Source: Conchocele bisecta (lineage: Eukaryota > Mollusca > Bivalvia > Lucinida > Thyasiridae). Taken from it: 64,000 bases of DNA. The stretch is from the NCBI GenBank assembly GCA_029237695.1, contig JAQRGA010000042.1:496001-560000 (forward strand), read 5' to 3'. Below the pieces are notes generated by a model. It did not search any database and was not told the DNA's origin. It saw only the letters and a list, made by a program, of their open reading frames with translations. Of the stretch, positions 36,457 through 46,635 are shown piece by piece (within the stretch, counting starts at the first letter, position 1; the number at the start of each line of letters is the position of its first letter). The position numbers were made by a program, and so were the translations under genes.

Positions 36457-38529
36457 ATGGTTAAGGATAAATACGATCTTTGCAGCATTAGAAATATTGG
36501 AATAATTGCTCATATTGATGCAGGAAAAACAACACTTACAGAGCGTTTTCTTTACTATTCGGGAAAAACACATAGAATTGGCGATATTGATTCTGGAAAT
36601 ACTGTTATGGATTATCTTGATGAAGAGAGAAGCAGGGGAATTACAATTGTAGCTGCAGTGGCATCTTTTCCATGGAAAAATAATTTATATCATCTTATTG
36701 ATACACCGGGACATATTGATTTTACTGCCGAAGTGGAAAGATCTTTGAGAGTAATTGGCGGAGCGGTTGTTATTTTTAGCGGTGTTGAAGGTGTTGAAGC
36801 ACAAAGTGAAAAAGTGTGGAGGCAGTCTTCAAGGTATAAAGTTCCTAAAATTGCTTTTATAAATAAGCTTGACAGAATGGGTGCTTCTTTTGATAGAGTT
36901 TATAATGAGATAGAAGATAAATTTTTAGAAATAAGGGTAGCTCCCCTTCAAATACCTGTAGGTATAGAAGCAGATTTAGCCGGTGTAATTGATTTGATAA
37001 GTATGAAATATTTTACTTTCGAAAATGAAGATGGCTCGGAAGTTGTTATTTCAGAAATTCCTGATACAGCTTTAGAATGTGCAGATAAGGCCAGAGATAA
37101 AATGCTTTCTGTAATTGCAGATTTATCAGATGAAATTGCAGATCTATATTTAGAAGAAAAAGATATATCTGAAATACTTTTAAAAAAAACTATTAGAAAA
37201 CTTGTTCTTGAAAACAGATTATGTCCTGTTCTTTGCGGATCGGCAAAAAAAAATATTGGTATTCAGCCGGTACTAAATGCTATCGGAGAATATTTGCCAA
37301 GTCCTAATGATACTCCTGTTTATAAAGCTATTAATCCCAAAACTAATGAAAACATTGAAGTTAATATAAATAATCCAAATTTCTCAGGTTTTATTTTTAA
37401 AATAGTGGCAGGCAGTACTGCAGATTTACTTTATCTTAGAACTTATACAGGTAGATTAACAAATGATATGACTGTTCTGAATGCCAGAACAGATGAAAAA
37501 TTAAAAATAAGAAGGATACTTCGTTTATATGCTAAAAATGTTGAAGCTATTGATGAAGTAGGTGCCGGTGATATTGTTGGAATTGTCGGTTTAAAAGATG
37601 TTGTAACAGGAGATACATTATGTTCAGTAGGAAAACCTGTCATGTTTGAAGGTGTAACCTTTCCTGAACCTGTTATTTCATTGGCGATTGAACCTAAATT
37701 TACAAAAGAAAAAGATAAACTTAAAGCTGCTTTGGATATGTTATGCCGAGAAGATCCTACTCTATTTTTAAATATACATGAGGGTACGGGGCAGTTCTTA
37801 CTTTCAGGAATGGGTGAGCTGCATTTAGAAATAAACTGTAACCGATTAAAAGAAAAATTTAAGCTTGATATAAGAAATGGTGCACCGCGTGTTGTTTATA
37901 GAGAAACGTTAAAAGAAGAGAGTATTGTTACCGGTGTTTTTGATAAAACTATTGGGGAGAAAGAATTTTATGCTGAAGTGAAAATTAAGCTGACACCTAT
38001 AGCTAAATTAAAATCAGGAATTGAAGTTAAGCTTAATATTAAAGGCAGAAAATCACTTCCAAACAGTTGGGTAAATACGGCAGAAGAAACTTTGCATAAT
38101 GGTTTAAAAACAGGCGGTAACTGGGGATATCCTCTCATTTATTTAAAAGCAGTATTATTAGAAGTAAAAGGAACGCCTGATAAAACTACAGATGGTGCAG
38201 TCGCGGGAGCTATCTTAAACGGGATTGGTGATGCTATTCGTAAAGGAACTACTCTTTTAGAACCGATAATTAAACTTGAAATATTAAGTCCCGAAAATAG
38301 TATAGGGGAAATAACAGGTTATCTTCAGACAAAGCGGGCGGTAATCAGCAGTATAGAAAATTTAAATGATATTAAAAAACTTGACTGTGAAGTTCCTCTG
38401 GTTGAAATGTTTGGGTTTAGTAAAGCTTTACCAAAGCTTTCAGGTGGAAGAGCTTCTTTTAGTATGCAGCCATCTGGCTATCAGGAGATATCTGAAACAG
38501 ATCTTATGAGGATACAGAATAGGAGTTAG
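36457..38529 (+). CDS. translation elongation factor G family GTPase (EF-G)
   Basis: 690 aa, the size of EF-G. G1 is AHIDAGKTTLT (residues 18-28), G2 ERSRGITI (57-64), G3 DTPGH (82-86), G4 NKLD (136-139) and domain IV and V follow (GMGELHLEI; ASFSMQPSGYQEI). Instead of the usual YKGWKGI-type loops several blocks are short, and the GTPase domain is more like the second EF-G of bacteria with two copies (spdEFG1/2, mitochondrial EF-G2). EF-G2 proteins work in ribosome recycling. No rpsL, rpsG or tuf lies nearby, which also suggests a paralogue rather than the main fusA. An alternative is a housekeeping EF-G moved from the str operon. Confidence 0.85.
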   Translation: MVKDKYDLCSIRNIGIIAHIDAGKTTLTERFLYYSGKTHRIGDIDSGNTVMDYLDEERSRGITIVAAVASFPWKNNLYHLIDTPGHIDFTAEVERSLRVIGGAVVIFSGVEGVEAQSEKVWRQSSRYKVPKIAFINKLDRMGASFDRVYNEIEDKFLEIRVAPLQIPVGIEADLAGVIDLISMKYFTFENEDGSEVVISEIPDTALECADKARDKMLSVIADLSDEIADLYLEEKDISEILLKKTIRKLVLENRLCPVLCGSAKKNIGIQPVLNAIGEYLPSPNDTPVYKAINPKTNENIEVNINNPNFSGFIFKIVAGSTADLLYLRTYTGRLTNDMTVLNARTDEKLKIRRILRLYAKNVEAIDEVGAGDIVGIVGLKDVVTGDTLCSVGKPVMFEGVTFPEPVISLAIEPKFTKEKDKLKAALDMLCREDPTLFLNIHEGTGQFLLSGMGELHLEINCNRLKEKFKLDIRNGAPRVVYRETLKEESIVTGVFDKTIGEKEFYAEVKIKLTPIAKLKSGIEVKLNIKGRKSLPNSWVNTAEETLHNGLKTGGNWGYPLIYLKAVLLEVKGTPDKTTDGAVAGAILNGIGDAIRKGTTLLEPIIKLEILSPENSIGEITGYLQTKRAVISSIENLNDIKKLDCEVPLVEMFGFSKALPKLSGGRASFSMQPSGYQEISETDLMRIQNRS

Positions 38530-38674
38530 GATTTAGGGAGTAGTGGCAGAATAGAGGAATGGCTGTCAATGGATGATGTTTTTAAGTAATATAATAAATG
38601 AACTTAAATATCAAAACTTGAAACCTAAAATTGGCACGCAATGCAGTGCTGACAAATGGGATAGTATAAAAATT

Positions 38675-39712
38675 ATGAAGAATAAAGTTTCATATTTAGA
38701 TGCTGGTGTAAATATTGATTTAGCAAAAAGTTTACTCGAAAAAGTAAAAAGTAAAATAGCATTGGCAAAACGACCTGAAATGTTGGCTCCTATTGGAGGA
38801 TTCGGCGGACTATTTCAGTTAGATTTAAGTAAATATGATAAGCCTGTATTAGTGTCAAGTATTGATGGAATCGGGACAAAAATTCTTGTTGCTCTAAAAA
38901 TGGGTAAATTTGACACTTTAGGATATGATATTGTTCATCATTGTATTAATGATATAGCTGTTCAGGGAGCTGAACCTCTCTATTTTCTAGATTATTTTGG
39001 GACAGGCAGACTTAAATCTTCCCAATATGAAGAAGTCTTATGCAGTATTGCAGCTGCCTGTGCAAATAATAACTGTGCTTTGCTTGGCGGAGAAACTGCA
39101 GAAATGCCGGGTATGTACGGTGATGATTTTGACTTAGTCGGAGTGATTAACGGGGTCGTTGACAAAGATAAGTTAATTACAGGTGAACATATTGATGAAA
39201 ACTGTATTGCAATCGGACTAAATTCTAACGGACTTCATACTAACGGCTACAGTCTCGCGGGAAAAGTTCTGTTTGAACTCGGTAAATTAGATGTATTTGA
39301 TAAACATGAAGATTTGGGCAGAGATAGTGTCGGTGAAGCTTTACTAAAGCCGCATACCTGCTATTGGAAAGCAGTAAAAAACCTGTTTCATGCAGATGTT
39401 CCTATAAAAGGAATTGCACATATTACAGGTGGCGGTTTATATGATAATGTTCCGAGAATTCTACCTGAAGGAATAGGTGCAGAGTTCTATACAGACGCAT
39501 TGCCTATACCTCCAATTTTTAAACTTATTCAAAAAATTGGCAACATTGATAATAGAGAGTTGTACAGAACATTTAATATGGGAATCGGTATGGTCTTATT
39601 TGTTAATAACAATGATTCTGATGCAGCACTAAAAATCTGCAGCAACCTTGGCTATAGAGTAGCTGTATGCGGTAAAGCTTTAAAAAATAGTAGTAAAATA
39701 ATAGTTAAGTAA
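38675..39712 (+). CDS. purM: phosphoribosylformylglycinamidine cyclo-ligase
   Basis: 345 aa from the ATG at 38675, chosen because MKNKVSYLDAGVNIDLAKSL is the normal PurM start; an in-frame ATG at 38573 adds 34 residues without family support. It makes aminoimidazole ribotide, step 5 of purine synthesis. Blocks: VSSIDGIGTKILVALKMG, HHCINDIAVQGAEPLYFLDY, ALLGGETAEMPGMYG and GLNSNGLHTNGYSLA. It starts 146 bases after the EF-G gene on the same strand. The bacterium also has purO (58794), so purine synthesis is partly represented. Confidence 0.95.
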   Translation: MKNKVSYLDAGVNIDLAKSLLEKVKSKIALAKRPEMLAPIGGFGGLFQLDLSKYDKPVLVSSIDGIGTKILVALKMGKFDTLGYDIVHHCINDIAVQGAEPLYFLDYFGTGRLKSSQYEEVLCSIAAACANNNCALLGGETAEMPGMYGDDFDLVGVINGVVDKDKLITGEHIDENCIAIGLNSNGLHTNGYSLAGKVLFELGKLDVFDKHEDLGRDSVGEALLKPHTCYWKAVKNLFHADVPIKGIAHITGGGLYDNVPRILPEGIGAEFYTDALPIPPIFKLIQKIGNIDNRELYRTFNMGIGMVLFVNNNDSDAALKICSNLGYRVAVCGKALKNSSKIIVK

Positions 39713-40273
39713 CGGAATACTATATTATTTTATAATCCATATATATAAAATATTAATAAATAAACAGGAGTACATCGCTATTTGATTGAATATTTTATTC
39801 AACTGTTATGTATCGGCAGGGCTTACTTTCCAGTCAGCTGTTAACTGGATATTTAATATGGATATTATAAATTTACAATGAATTAAAAAATTTATCGCTG
39901 AGCATTCATCCTTTCCATTATAAAAAGATCATACTGAAGTGATAGAAGATAAAATTAAGAAATTTAAGGATTTTTTAAAGTCTGAAATAATAGTAAATTC
40001 GTTTATTTATAAATCTATTTATGTTTTTCAACATCACCCTTACTATGATTATAATTATGAGAGGAACTCTGAAATATTTAAATATATGATCAGAGAAACT
40101 ATAAAAAACTACTAATGCATTAGGCATAATATTATACATTATAAAAGTTTTTTTGTGAATACGGTTATATGCATAGTATTACTCTTTAATTAATGATAAA
40201 AAAGTGTATATTTTTTCAAAGATGTTTTCTGGAAATTGCTTAGATTTAATATTAATTATTAGAGGGTATGTAG
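39713..40273 (+). other. long intergenic region with a possible gene tail
   Basis: 561 bases. A plus-strand frame of about 64 codons, open from 39924 to 40115 (VIEDKIKKFKDFLKSEI, then YVFQHHPYYDYNYERNSE), has no start or match and may be the tail of a lost protein. Two short palindromes lie near 39790 and 39825. The promoter of adhC should be in the last 100 bases; AGAGGG lies about 7 bases before its ATG. Confidence 0.35.
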
Positions 40274-41386
40274 ATGAAAATACGAGCTGCTGTTGCATGG
40301 GAACCTAAAAAACCCCTAGTTGTTGAAGAGATTAATCTTGACGGTCCTAAAGAAGGTGAAGTATTAGTTAAAGTTCATGCTTCAGGTGTTTGTCACACTG
40401 ACGCTTTCACTCTTTCCGGAGAAGATCCTGAAGGTTCTTTTCCATCTGTTTTAGGTCATGAAGGCGGTTGTGAAGTAGTTGAATGCGGAAAAGGAGTAAA
40501 GAGTCTAGCTCTGGGTGATCATGTAATTCCTCTTTATCTATCTGAATGCGGCGTTTGTGATAACTGTAGATCTGGAAAAACTAATTTATGTCAGGCAATT
40601 TCAGATACTGAATGGAGAGGTTATATGCCTGATGGAACACGTCGTTTTTCTAAAAATGGAAAATATATATACCACTATATGGGATGTTCAACATTTGCTG
40701 AATACACCATCGTTCCTGAAATAGCTTTGGCTAAAATAAACAGAGCTGCACCACTGGATAAAGTTTGTCTGCTCGGTTGTGGAATAACTACAGGAATAGG
40801 TGCTGTATTAAATACAGCCAAAGTTGAACCAGATTCAACGGTTGCTGTTTTCGGTTTAGGCGGAATTGGTCTTTCATGTGTTCAAGGTGCTGTTATGGCA
40901 GGAGCAAAGCGAATTATTGCTATTGATATGAATACAGGTAAATTTGATTTTGCCAGGCAGCTTGGAGCTACCGATTTTGTAAATCCTGCCGCCATAAAAG
41001 GTAATTTTGTAGAGTATATGCAGGATACATTTAATGGTGGGCCTGATTATTCATTTGAATGTATTGGAAATGTACATGTAATGCGTGATGCTCTTGAATG
41101 CACGCATATTGGCTGGGGGGTTTCAACTGTTATTGGTGTTGCAGGGGCAGGGCAGGAGGTACATACCCGTCCTTTTAATTTAGTATGCGGACGGGTATGG
41201 AAAGGTACTGCTTTCGGAGGGGTAAAAGGTAGAAGTGAATTACCGGGTTATGTTGATCGTTATTTAGCAGGAAAACTTGAAATAGATAGTTTTGTAACAC
41301 ATACAATGCCTTTAGAAGATATAAATAGAGCTTTTGAGCTTATGCATAAAGGTGAAGCTATTCGTTCAGTTATTACTTTTAATTAG
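40274..41386 (+). CDS. adhC: S-(hydroxymethyl)glutathione dehydrogenase / class III alcohol dehydrogenase
   Basis: 370 aa. Zinc-dependent class III ADH that oxidises S-hydroxymethylglutathione (from formaldehyde and glutathione) to S-formylglutathione. Catalytic zinc ligands Cys40 (SGVCHTD) and His62 (GHEGG), four structural zinc cysteines at 92, 95, 98 and 106, and [11 protein letters not shown] for NAD(H). The next gene, fghA, completes the path 56 bases downstream. The pair implies that the cell makes glutathione and meets formaldehyde. Confidence 0.95.
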   Translation: MKIRAAVAWEPKKPLVVEEINLDGPKEGEVLVKVHASGVCHTDAFTLSGEDPEGSFPSVLGHEGGCEVVECGKGVKSLALGDHVIPLYLSECGVCDNCRSGKTNLCQAISDTEWRGYMPDGTRRFSKNGKYIYHYMGCSTFAEYTIVPEIALAKINRAAPLDKVCLLGCGITTGIGAVLNTAKVEPDSTVAVFGLGGIGLSCVQGAVMAGAKRIIAIDMNTGKFDFARQLGATDFVNPAAIKGNFVEYMQDTFNGGPDYSFECIGNVHVMRDALECTHIGWGVSTVIGVAGAGQEVHTRPFNLVCGRVWKGTAFGGVKGRSELPGYVDRYLAGKLEIDSFVTHTMPLEDINRAFELMHKGEAIRSVITFN

Positions 41387-41442
41387 AAATATTAGAGTCC
41401 AGTCTATTTTTTGAGTGGGCTTTACATTTGGAGATTTAGATA

Positions 41443-42282
41443 ATGGAGCAGATTGAAAAAGTTAAAGAGTTCGGTGGTTATTTAATGCGTTATTCACATG
41501 ATTCAGCTGTATGTAGCTGTAAGATGAATTTTAGTGTATATTTACCGCCGCAGGCAGCAGATAAAAAAGTTCCCACTCTATATTGGCTGTCAGGATTGAC
41601 ATGTACTGATGAAAATGCAAGTACAAAACTTGGTGCACAGCGTTTTGCATCAAAATACGGTATTTCTATTGTTTTTCCTGACACCAGTCCTAGAGGTGAT
41701 GATGTTCCTGATGTTCCTGGGCGATATGATTTGGGGCAGGGTGCCAGTTTTTATGTTAACAGTACCCAAAAAATTTGGTCAAAACACTATCAGATGTATG
41801 AGTATGTTACTAAAGAATTGCCTGAATTACTCGAAAAAAATCTGCCTCTAATTTCAGGCTTAAAATCAATAACAGGCCATTCTATGGGGGGGCATGGTGC
41901 ATTGATATGTGCATTAAAAGAACCTGACTCTTATAAATCAGCTTCAGCTTTTGCACCAATTTGTAATCCGCTTAACTGTGGATGGGGGAAAGATTGTTTT
42001 ACTGCTTATTTAGGAAATGATACTAATGAGTGGAAAGCATATGATGCTACGTGCCTTATTGAAAAAGGGGTCAAACTTTCTTACGAATTGCTAATTGATT
42101 TAGGTACAGTTGATGAATTTTTGAAAGAAGGTCAGCTGCTCCCGAATAATTTTATATCCGCATGTAAAAATGCTGGTATGGATATAAATTTTAGAATGCA
42201 GGAAGGTTATGATCATAGTTTTCAATTTATAGCAACATTTATTGAAGAACATATTACATATCATGCAAAGCATCTATTATAA
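41443..42282 (+). CDS. fghA: S-formylglutathione hydrolase
   Basis: 279 aa. Esterase D family: LYWLSGLTCTDENAS (residues 46-60) is its signature, the nucleophile is Ser147 in GHSMGGHGA, and the His is in GYDHSFQFIATF near the end. It splits S-formylglutathione to formate and glutathione, finishing formaldehyde detoxification started by AdhC. A GGAG site lies 11-14 bases before the ATG. Confidence 0.95.
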   Translation: MEQIEKVKEFGGYLMRYSHDSAVCSCKMNFSVYLPPQAADKKVPTLYWLSGLTCTDENASTKLGAQRFASKYGISIVFPDTSPRGDDVPDVPGRYDLGQGASFYVNSTQKIWSKHYQMYEYVTKELPELLEKNLPLISGLKSITGHSMGGHGALICALKEPDSYKSASAFAPICNPLNCGWGKDCFTAYLGNDTNEWKAYDATCLIEKGVKLSYELLIDLGTVDEFLKEGQLLPNNFISACKNAGMDINFRMQEGYDHSFQFIATFIEEHITYHAKHLL

Positions 42283-43213
42283 ATTTTAACTTTGCCGCAC
42301 ATCTAAATGGTTAGTAGCTGATGAGTATAGCTCATAAATATTTATTCGTGGATAAATGGAATTTAGAACCTAATGGTTAAAGAGTAAAAATAGTGAACTG
42401 AAATTTATGAATTTACCTTTTTAAAATCTTGCTTAAAATGATCAGGATTTCACAATTAAATAGTTAAAAAAGAGATATGATTTTTTATGAAGTATAATAT
42501 AATAATTTTTAAGAATAACTCTGCTAGCGGGTACTTTTCCTACGTTATCGGGATTGATTATTTATTTTAATATTATTTTAAGCTGTAATAAATAATTGCT
42601 AAAAGAACTATCAAAAAACCATAAATTTACTTCTATTCCTGCTGAAAATTATATTGCTGATTTAATTAAGGCAGCTCCACTCTTTGATATAGATAAACTT
42701 TTATTTTCTTATTTAATATTAAAAAAAAGGTAAATTATCACCTTGAGAATTCAGAAAATACAAATACATTGTAAGCTTGGCGTAGATATTCTCAATAAAT
42801 ATAAAGAGCATTTCTAATAATAAAAAGTACATAATATCCTGATAAATAATTTCGCAAAATATAATCAGAATTTTTTTATATTTGCAGTAATATTTTAAAG
42901 ATATAAACAAATTGGGGATAGAGAGAAAATAATATGAACTATGGAATAGGTAAAATTATAGATTAGGAAGTATTAAGTAAAGGAGATTGAATTTATTCAA
43001 CCTCCTTGTAGTTTTTATGAACTTTTTATTACTTACACTTACAATATTAAAATTGTTGCTGCATAATTTTAACTTTAGGACGTTTTTTTTAACTCATACT
43101 CCTGTAAATGTTTCCCATTTTGCCCATTCTAGTTTTATTTGTGAACTATATATCTATATTTTTAAGAACGGGTTTTTACTTTTCTAGCTTTAAGTCTATT
43201 TACTTAAATCAGT
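42283..43213. other. decayed intergenic region with gene fragments
   Basis: 931 bases without an intact gene. A plus-strand frame at about 42600-42732 (FTSIPAENYIADLIKAAPLF, then a stop after LILKKR) looks like a protein tail without a start. Nothing else is supported; the 60-66 codon frames here are chance in AT-rich DNA. Confidence 0.35.
42980..43010 (+). terminator. strong hairpin in the 42-43 kb gap
   Basis: Arms 42980-42992 and 42995-43007 (AAGGAG.TTGAAT with ATTCAA.CTCCTT) pair at 12 of 13 positions, followed on the plus strand by GTAGTTTTTATG. It looks like an intrinsic terminator that has lost its gene, or the terminator of the adhC-fghA transcript nearly 700 bases on. Confidence 0.4.
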
Positions 43214-43312
43214 TTAAGATTTTTTATCTCTTTTAGCAGCTCTCTTTTCCTTTAAGCTCATTTGCGGTTTTTTCTTCTCTACACTTTTTTTAGCATCTCT
43301 TCCTTTAGCCAT
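43214..43312 (-). CDS. 32-residue lysine-rich small protein
   Basis: Very short gene found by reading the minus strand. From the ATG at 43312 it gives 32 residues starting MAKGRDAKKSVEKKKP and ending KEKRAAKRDKKS, then TAA. AGGAG stands 9 bases upstream, a clear ribosome binding site. Its pattern (MAKG.DAKK, then K.LKEKRAAK) matches a small conserved lysine-rich protein I know from many bacteria; its role is unknown, though nucleic-acid or ribosome binding fits the charge. It is the only intact gene in a decayed gap. Confidence 0.7.
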   Translation of the reverse strand: MAKGRDAKKSVEKKKPQMSLKEKRAAKRDKKS

Positions 43313-43406
43313 TGTCTATTCTCCTAAATAATTATTCTTGTAAAAGTATTGTATATATTAAATACTTATAAAAATATAATTTTACCTAAAGATGAATCTT
43401 AGTATA

Positions 43407-43560
43407 CTATTTTCTATTTTTTATTTCAATAGCTCTTTGGATTATAGGGAAAAATCCTATTACTAATAATGGGTCTAATATCAACAGGAAGATCATACCG
43501 TACAAAACAGTTATTTCAATAGAATGGTTTCCATCTGTTCTTGCAGAGGTAGATTTGCTC
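43407..43560 (-). pseudogene. tail of a lost membrane protein
   Basis: Minus-strand frame ending at a TAG at 43407 that reads EITVLYGMIFLLILDPLLVI and GFFPIIQRAIEIKN. The hydrophobic stretch looks like one or two membrane helices. It lacks a start and runs upstream into the dispersed repeat at 43578. Identity unknown. Confidence 0.4.
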
Positions 43561-43577
43561 TACTCTAAACATATTCC

Positions 43578-43738
43578 AGTGAATATTACAGAGTATTTAA
43601 ATTCTTATATATAAGTTGAGCCAAAATAATTGAAAATTTGATCATGAAAAAGTAATCATAAATAAAGCCCATCTATTGATCTTTTATAAGAGTGATAAAT
43701 AATAGAGAATAATGACGCTGAAAGGTTTATGCAAAAAA
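43578..43738. repeat. dispersed repeat, copy 2 (see 22311-22470)
   Basis: About 160 bases matching 22311-22470 at roughly 80%. After it, on the plus strand, reading frames to about 43934 hold LKNGILTAIDGKENKRDEFE and, past a stop, IEIVTVVGREPKALARVYED. This is a coding remnant that I could not identify. The rest of the gap to 44080 is empty. Confidence 0.55.
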
Positions 43739-44080
43739 CTGAAAAACGGGATACTGACTGCAATTGATGGAAAAGAGAATAAAAGGGATGAATTTGAAAT
43801 GTTAAGATGTGTTATTAAAAAATGTAAATGACGCTATACGAACATCGAAATTGTTACTGTGGTTGGCAGAGAACCTAAAGCTTTAGCTCGTGTATATGAA
43901 GATACTTTTAAGAGAATTGGTATCAGTATGTGAAGTTTTAAATAAATTTATAATTAGTATGCAGATTATTTATTATATACGATAAAAGTCTATTTTTTTT
44001 AATGGTATAACTGATTTTGCATATAGCTGTTAGTTGATTAGAGAAAATATATAACCTACATTTTAATGCGATAGTTTTGT

Positions 44081-45607
44081 CTATATATTTTTCTTTTTGT
44101 ATTTCATTAGCAGGAGAAACGGTATTGTTATCAGAAATAGGATCAACGTTAGTTGAAATACATTTAGGTAAGACATTAATAGAGATTGTTTGAGTACCAT
44201 ATTATATATCACTCGGTATGCTTCCTGAGTGCTTACATGTAATTGTGTTTGGATAGTATTAAGAGTCTGCATGAACTGATGATTTAGTATGTTGGTATTA
44301 TCTACCAGAATATTTTGATGCATTTGTGAACTTCGTATTGATAGAGTAGTTGCTACTGAAATACCTATACTGCCTCCTATAGATCTTGCTAAATTAGATA
44401 TACCTGTGCATTTTGTCATTAATTCTTTATTTACTGAAGAAAATGCCAAAGTATTTAAAGGAACAAACATTAATGCAGAACCTATTCCAAATAATGCTCT
44501 ATAAAAAACAAATGTATTGAAATTTACATACGCATTAAAACCCATAATATGAAAACATGCTATGCATGATAAAAATACTCCTGAAAGAGCAAGAAGCTTA
44601 GGGCTGAATTTAGATGTCAGCCAACCAGAAATAGGCATCATTATCATTACTGCTATGCCTGAAATCATATTTACTTCACCACTAACTGTAGCTGTATAGC
44701 CTGATATATTTTCTAAAAAGAGCGGATATAAAACACCAAAACTATAAAATAGAAAACCACGGATAAATAATATAATTACACCCAGTGAATAGTTTCTATT
44801 TTGAAATATTTTGAAGTTTATAATGGGGTTTTTAGACTTTACTAACCAAATCATAAGAATTGCAAAAGAGACCAACATTATTATGAAGAAAAAAAGAATA
44901 AAATTAGATCCGAACCAGTCATTTTGCTGCCCTTTATCTAAAACAACCTGCAATGAAGTTAGAAATAATATAAGTAACGAAAGACCTATATAGTCTAAAT
45001 GAATAGATCTCTTTTTATTGTTATTGAATTTGTCTGGTATTATGAATTTTACCAATGCAAAGGCAATTATTCCAATTGGTACATTAATGAAAAATATCCA
45101 GTGCCATGAGTAGTTATCTGACAGCCAGCCACCTAAATAAGGTCCGATAATAGGAGCAACGAGTATTCCAAATCCAAAAAATCCCATTGCCTGTCCATGT
45201 TTTTTTTTAGGAAATACATCAAGCAGAATAGATTGTGAAAGAGGAATAAGACCTCCTCCGCCAAACCCCTGTAAAATTCTATAGAAGATCATCTCTCCAA
45301 GACTTGTTGAGAACCCGCACATAATCGAACCGAATGTGAAAACGATAATACTTGCCAAAAGAAAATTCTTTCTTCCTAATTTGTCTGAGAACCAATAGGT
45401 TATCGGGAGCATAATTGCATTGGATACTATATAAGCAGTTAATATCCAAGTGCTTTGATTTATGCTGATGGCCAAACCACCTGATATATAAGGTAGTGCT
45501 ACATTTGCAACAGTCGAATCCAGAATTTCTATAGCAGTTGGAAACATTACGACAGCAGCTATAATCCAGGGATTAAGTTGATATTTTTTTATAGGAGCTG
45601 TTTGCAT
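44081..45607 (-). CDS. emrB: EmrB/QacA (DHA2) family drug efflux permease
   Basis: 508 aa with about 14 hydrophobic segments, the 14-helix DHA2 major facilitator family. Near residue 25 it has EILDSTVANVALPYI (motif D1), later RILQGFGGGGLIPLS, and SDKLGRKNFLLAS (motif A). EmrB forms a tripartite pump with EmrA and an outer membrane channel. It is 77 bases downstream of emrA in one transcript, which diverges from the XRE-PAS regulator gene. No TolC gene is in the window. Confidence 0.9.
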   Translation of the reverse strand: MQTAPIKKYQLNPWIIAAVVMFPTAIEILDSTVANVALPYISGGLAISINQSTWILTAYIVSNAIMLPITYWFSDKLGRKNFLLASIIVFTFGSIMCGFSTSLGEMIFYRILQGFGGGGLIPLSQSILLDVFPKKKHGQAMGFFGFGILVAPIIGPYLGGWLSDNYSWHWIFFINVPIGIIAFALVKFIIPDKFNNNKKRSIHLDYIGLSLLILFLTSLQVVLDKGQQNDWFGSNFILFFFIIMLVSFAILMIWLVKSKNPIINFKIFQNRNYSLGVIILFIRGFLFYSFGVLYPLFLENISGYTATVSGEVNMISGIAVMIMMPISGWLTSKFSPKLLALSGVFLSCIACFHIMGFNAYVNFNTFVFYRALFGIGSALMFVPLNTLAFSSVNKELMTKCTGISNLARSIGGSIGISVATTLSIRSSQMHQNILVDNTNILNHQFMQTLNTIQTQLHVSTQEAYRVIYNMVLKQSLLMSYLNVFQLTLILFLITIPFLLLMKYKKKNI

Positions 45608-45684
45608 GATAATATTTCTATTTTAATTGATTTTTACCATTAGATGCTTTTATTGATTGCCAATTATTAACTGTGAACCACCAA

Positions 45685-46635
45685 TCATGGACTAGCTAAA
45701 ATCTTTGTAGTTATCTCTACAGACATACCTATTGATAGTTTGTACTTTTTCGGATCAGGTATTTTGTCAAAGAGAATTTTTGCAGGTATTCTTTGAATAA
45801 TCTTCACAAAATTTCCTGTTGCATTTTCAGGAGGGAGTAAACTGAAAGCAGCACCTGTTCCTGCCTGTATGCTGTTTATGTACCCTTTGAAAGTTACATC
45901 TGGATAAGCATCTATATGTATAGATACTGACTGACCTTTTCGTAAATGTGTAATCTTAGTCTCTTTATAGTTGGCAGTTATCCAAAGTTTTGTTGGAACT
46001 ATTGCTAATAAAGCCTCTCCTACTTTTACATAAGAGCCTATTGTGATAGATTTTTTAGTTACCCAGCCATCAAATGGAGCATAAATTTTTGTATAAGATA
46101 AATTTAATTTAGCATTAGAAACAGTGTTCTGAAGTTTTTTGATATTCTCTTTGTCTATTTCTATCTTAAGTATTTTTGATGATAAATTATATTTAAGTTC
46201 CTGATATGCAGCTTTACTATTCTGATACTCTTTTCTGCTTATTGAGTGCAACTGAATTAATTTTTTATCTCTGGTATAATTAAGATTAGCTAGAAAAAGT
46301 TTGGTATAAGCTAGTTTGGCCAAATGTTGTGACATTTTATGAGTAGTTTTCGCAATAACCAATTGATTTTCGTCACTTTTTAGAGATAATGAATAATCTC
46401 TTTCATCTATCGTAAGTAGTAATTGACCTTTTTTGACAAACTGATTATCTTTACAGCTGATTGTTTTTACATAACCTTTTATATGAGGAGATATATAGGC
46501 AGAGTGTCCTGAAATATAAGCATCATTAGTATAGACATAATGGGTGGAGTGAATATAATAAATTATACCTATAATAAAAATAATGGGTACACTTATACTT
46601 ATTATTAATATTTTTAATTTATTTTTTTTAGCCAT
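45685..46635 (-). CDS. emrA: HlyD/EmrA family membrane fusion protein
   Basis: 316 aa. One N-terminal membrane helix (residues 7-27), then an HlyD fold: VYTNDAYISGHSAYISPHIK (33-52) is the EmrA lipoyl start, a coiled coil from about 85 to 175, and IYAPFDGWVTKKSITIGSYV for the second lipoyl half. It links EmrB to an outer membrane channel. It sits upstream of emrB and is the first gene of the operon, with a strong GGAGG-like site (AGGAGG at 46646). Confidence 0.9.
   Translation of the reverse strand: MAKKNKLKILIISISVPIIFIIGIIYYIHSTHYVYTNDAYISGHSAYISPHIKGYVKTISCKDNQFVKKGQLLLTIDERDYSLSLKSDENQLVIAKTTHKMSQHLAKLAYTKLFLANLNYTRDKKLIQLHSISRKEYQNSKAAYQELKYNLSSKILKIEIDKENIKKLQNTVSNAKLNLSYTKIYAPFDGWVTKKSITIGSYVKVGEALLAIVPTKLWITANYKETKITHLRKGQSVSIHIDAYPDVTFKGYINSIQAGTGAAFSLLPPENATGNFVKIIQRIPAKILFDKIPDPKKYKLSIGMSVEITTKILASP

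Noticed and set aside
38573..38674. Longer purM start at 38573
   Set aside because: The added 34 residues have no match to PurM, which starts at SYLDAGV, just after the ATG at 38675.
39781..39850. Regulatory palindromes before adhC
   Set aside because: Arms of six or seven bases are expected by chance, and they lie more than 400 bases from the start.
42719..43187. Frames of 63 and 66 codons in the 42-43 kb gap
   Set aside because: No match, no ribosome site, and their composition is as expected by chance in DNA this AT-rich.
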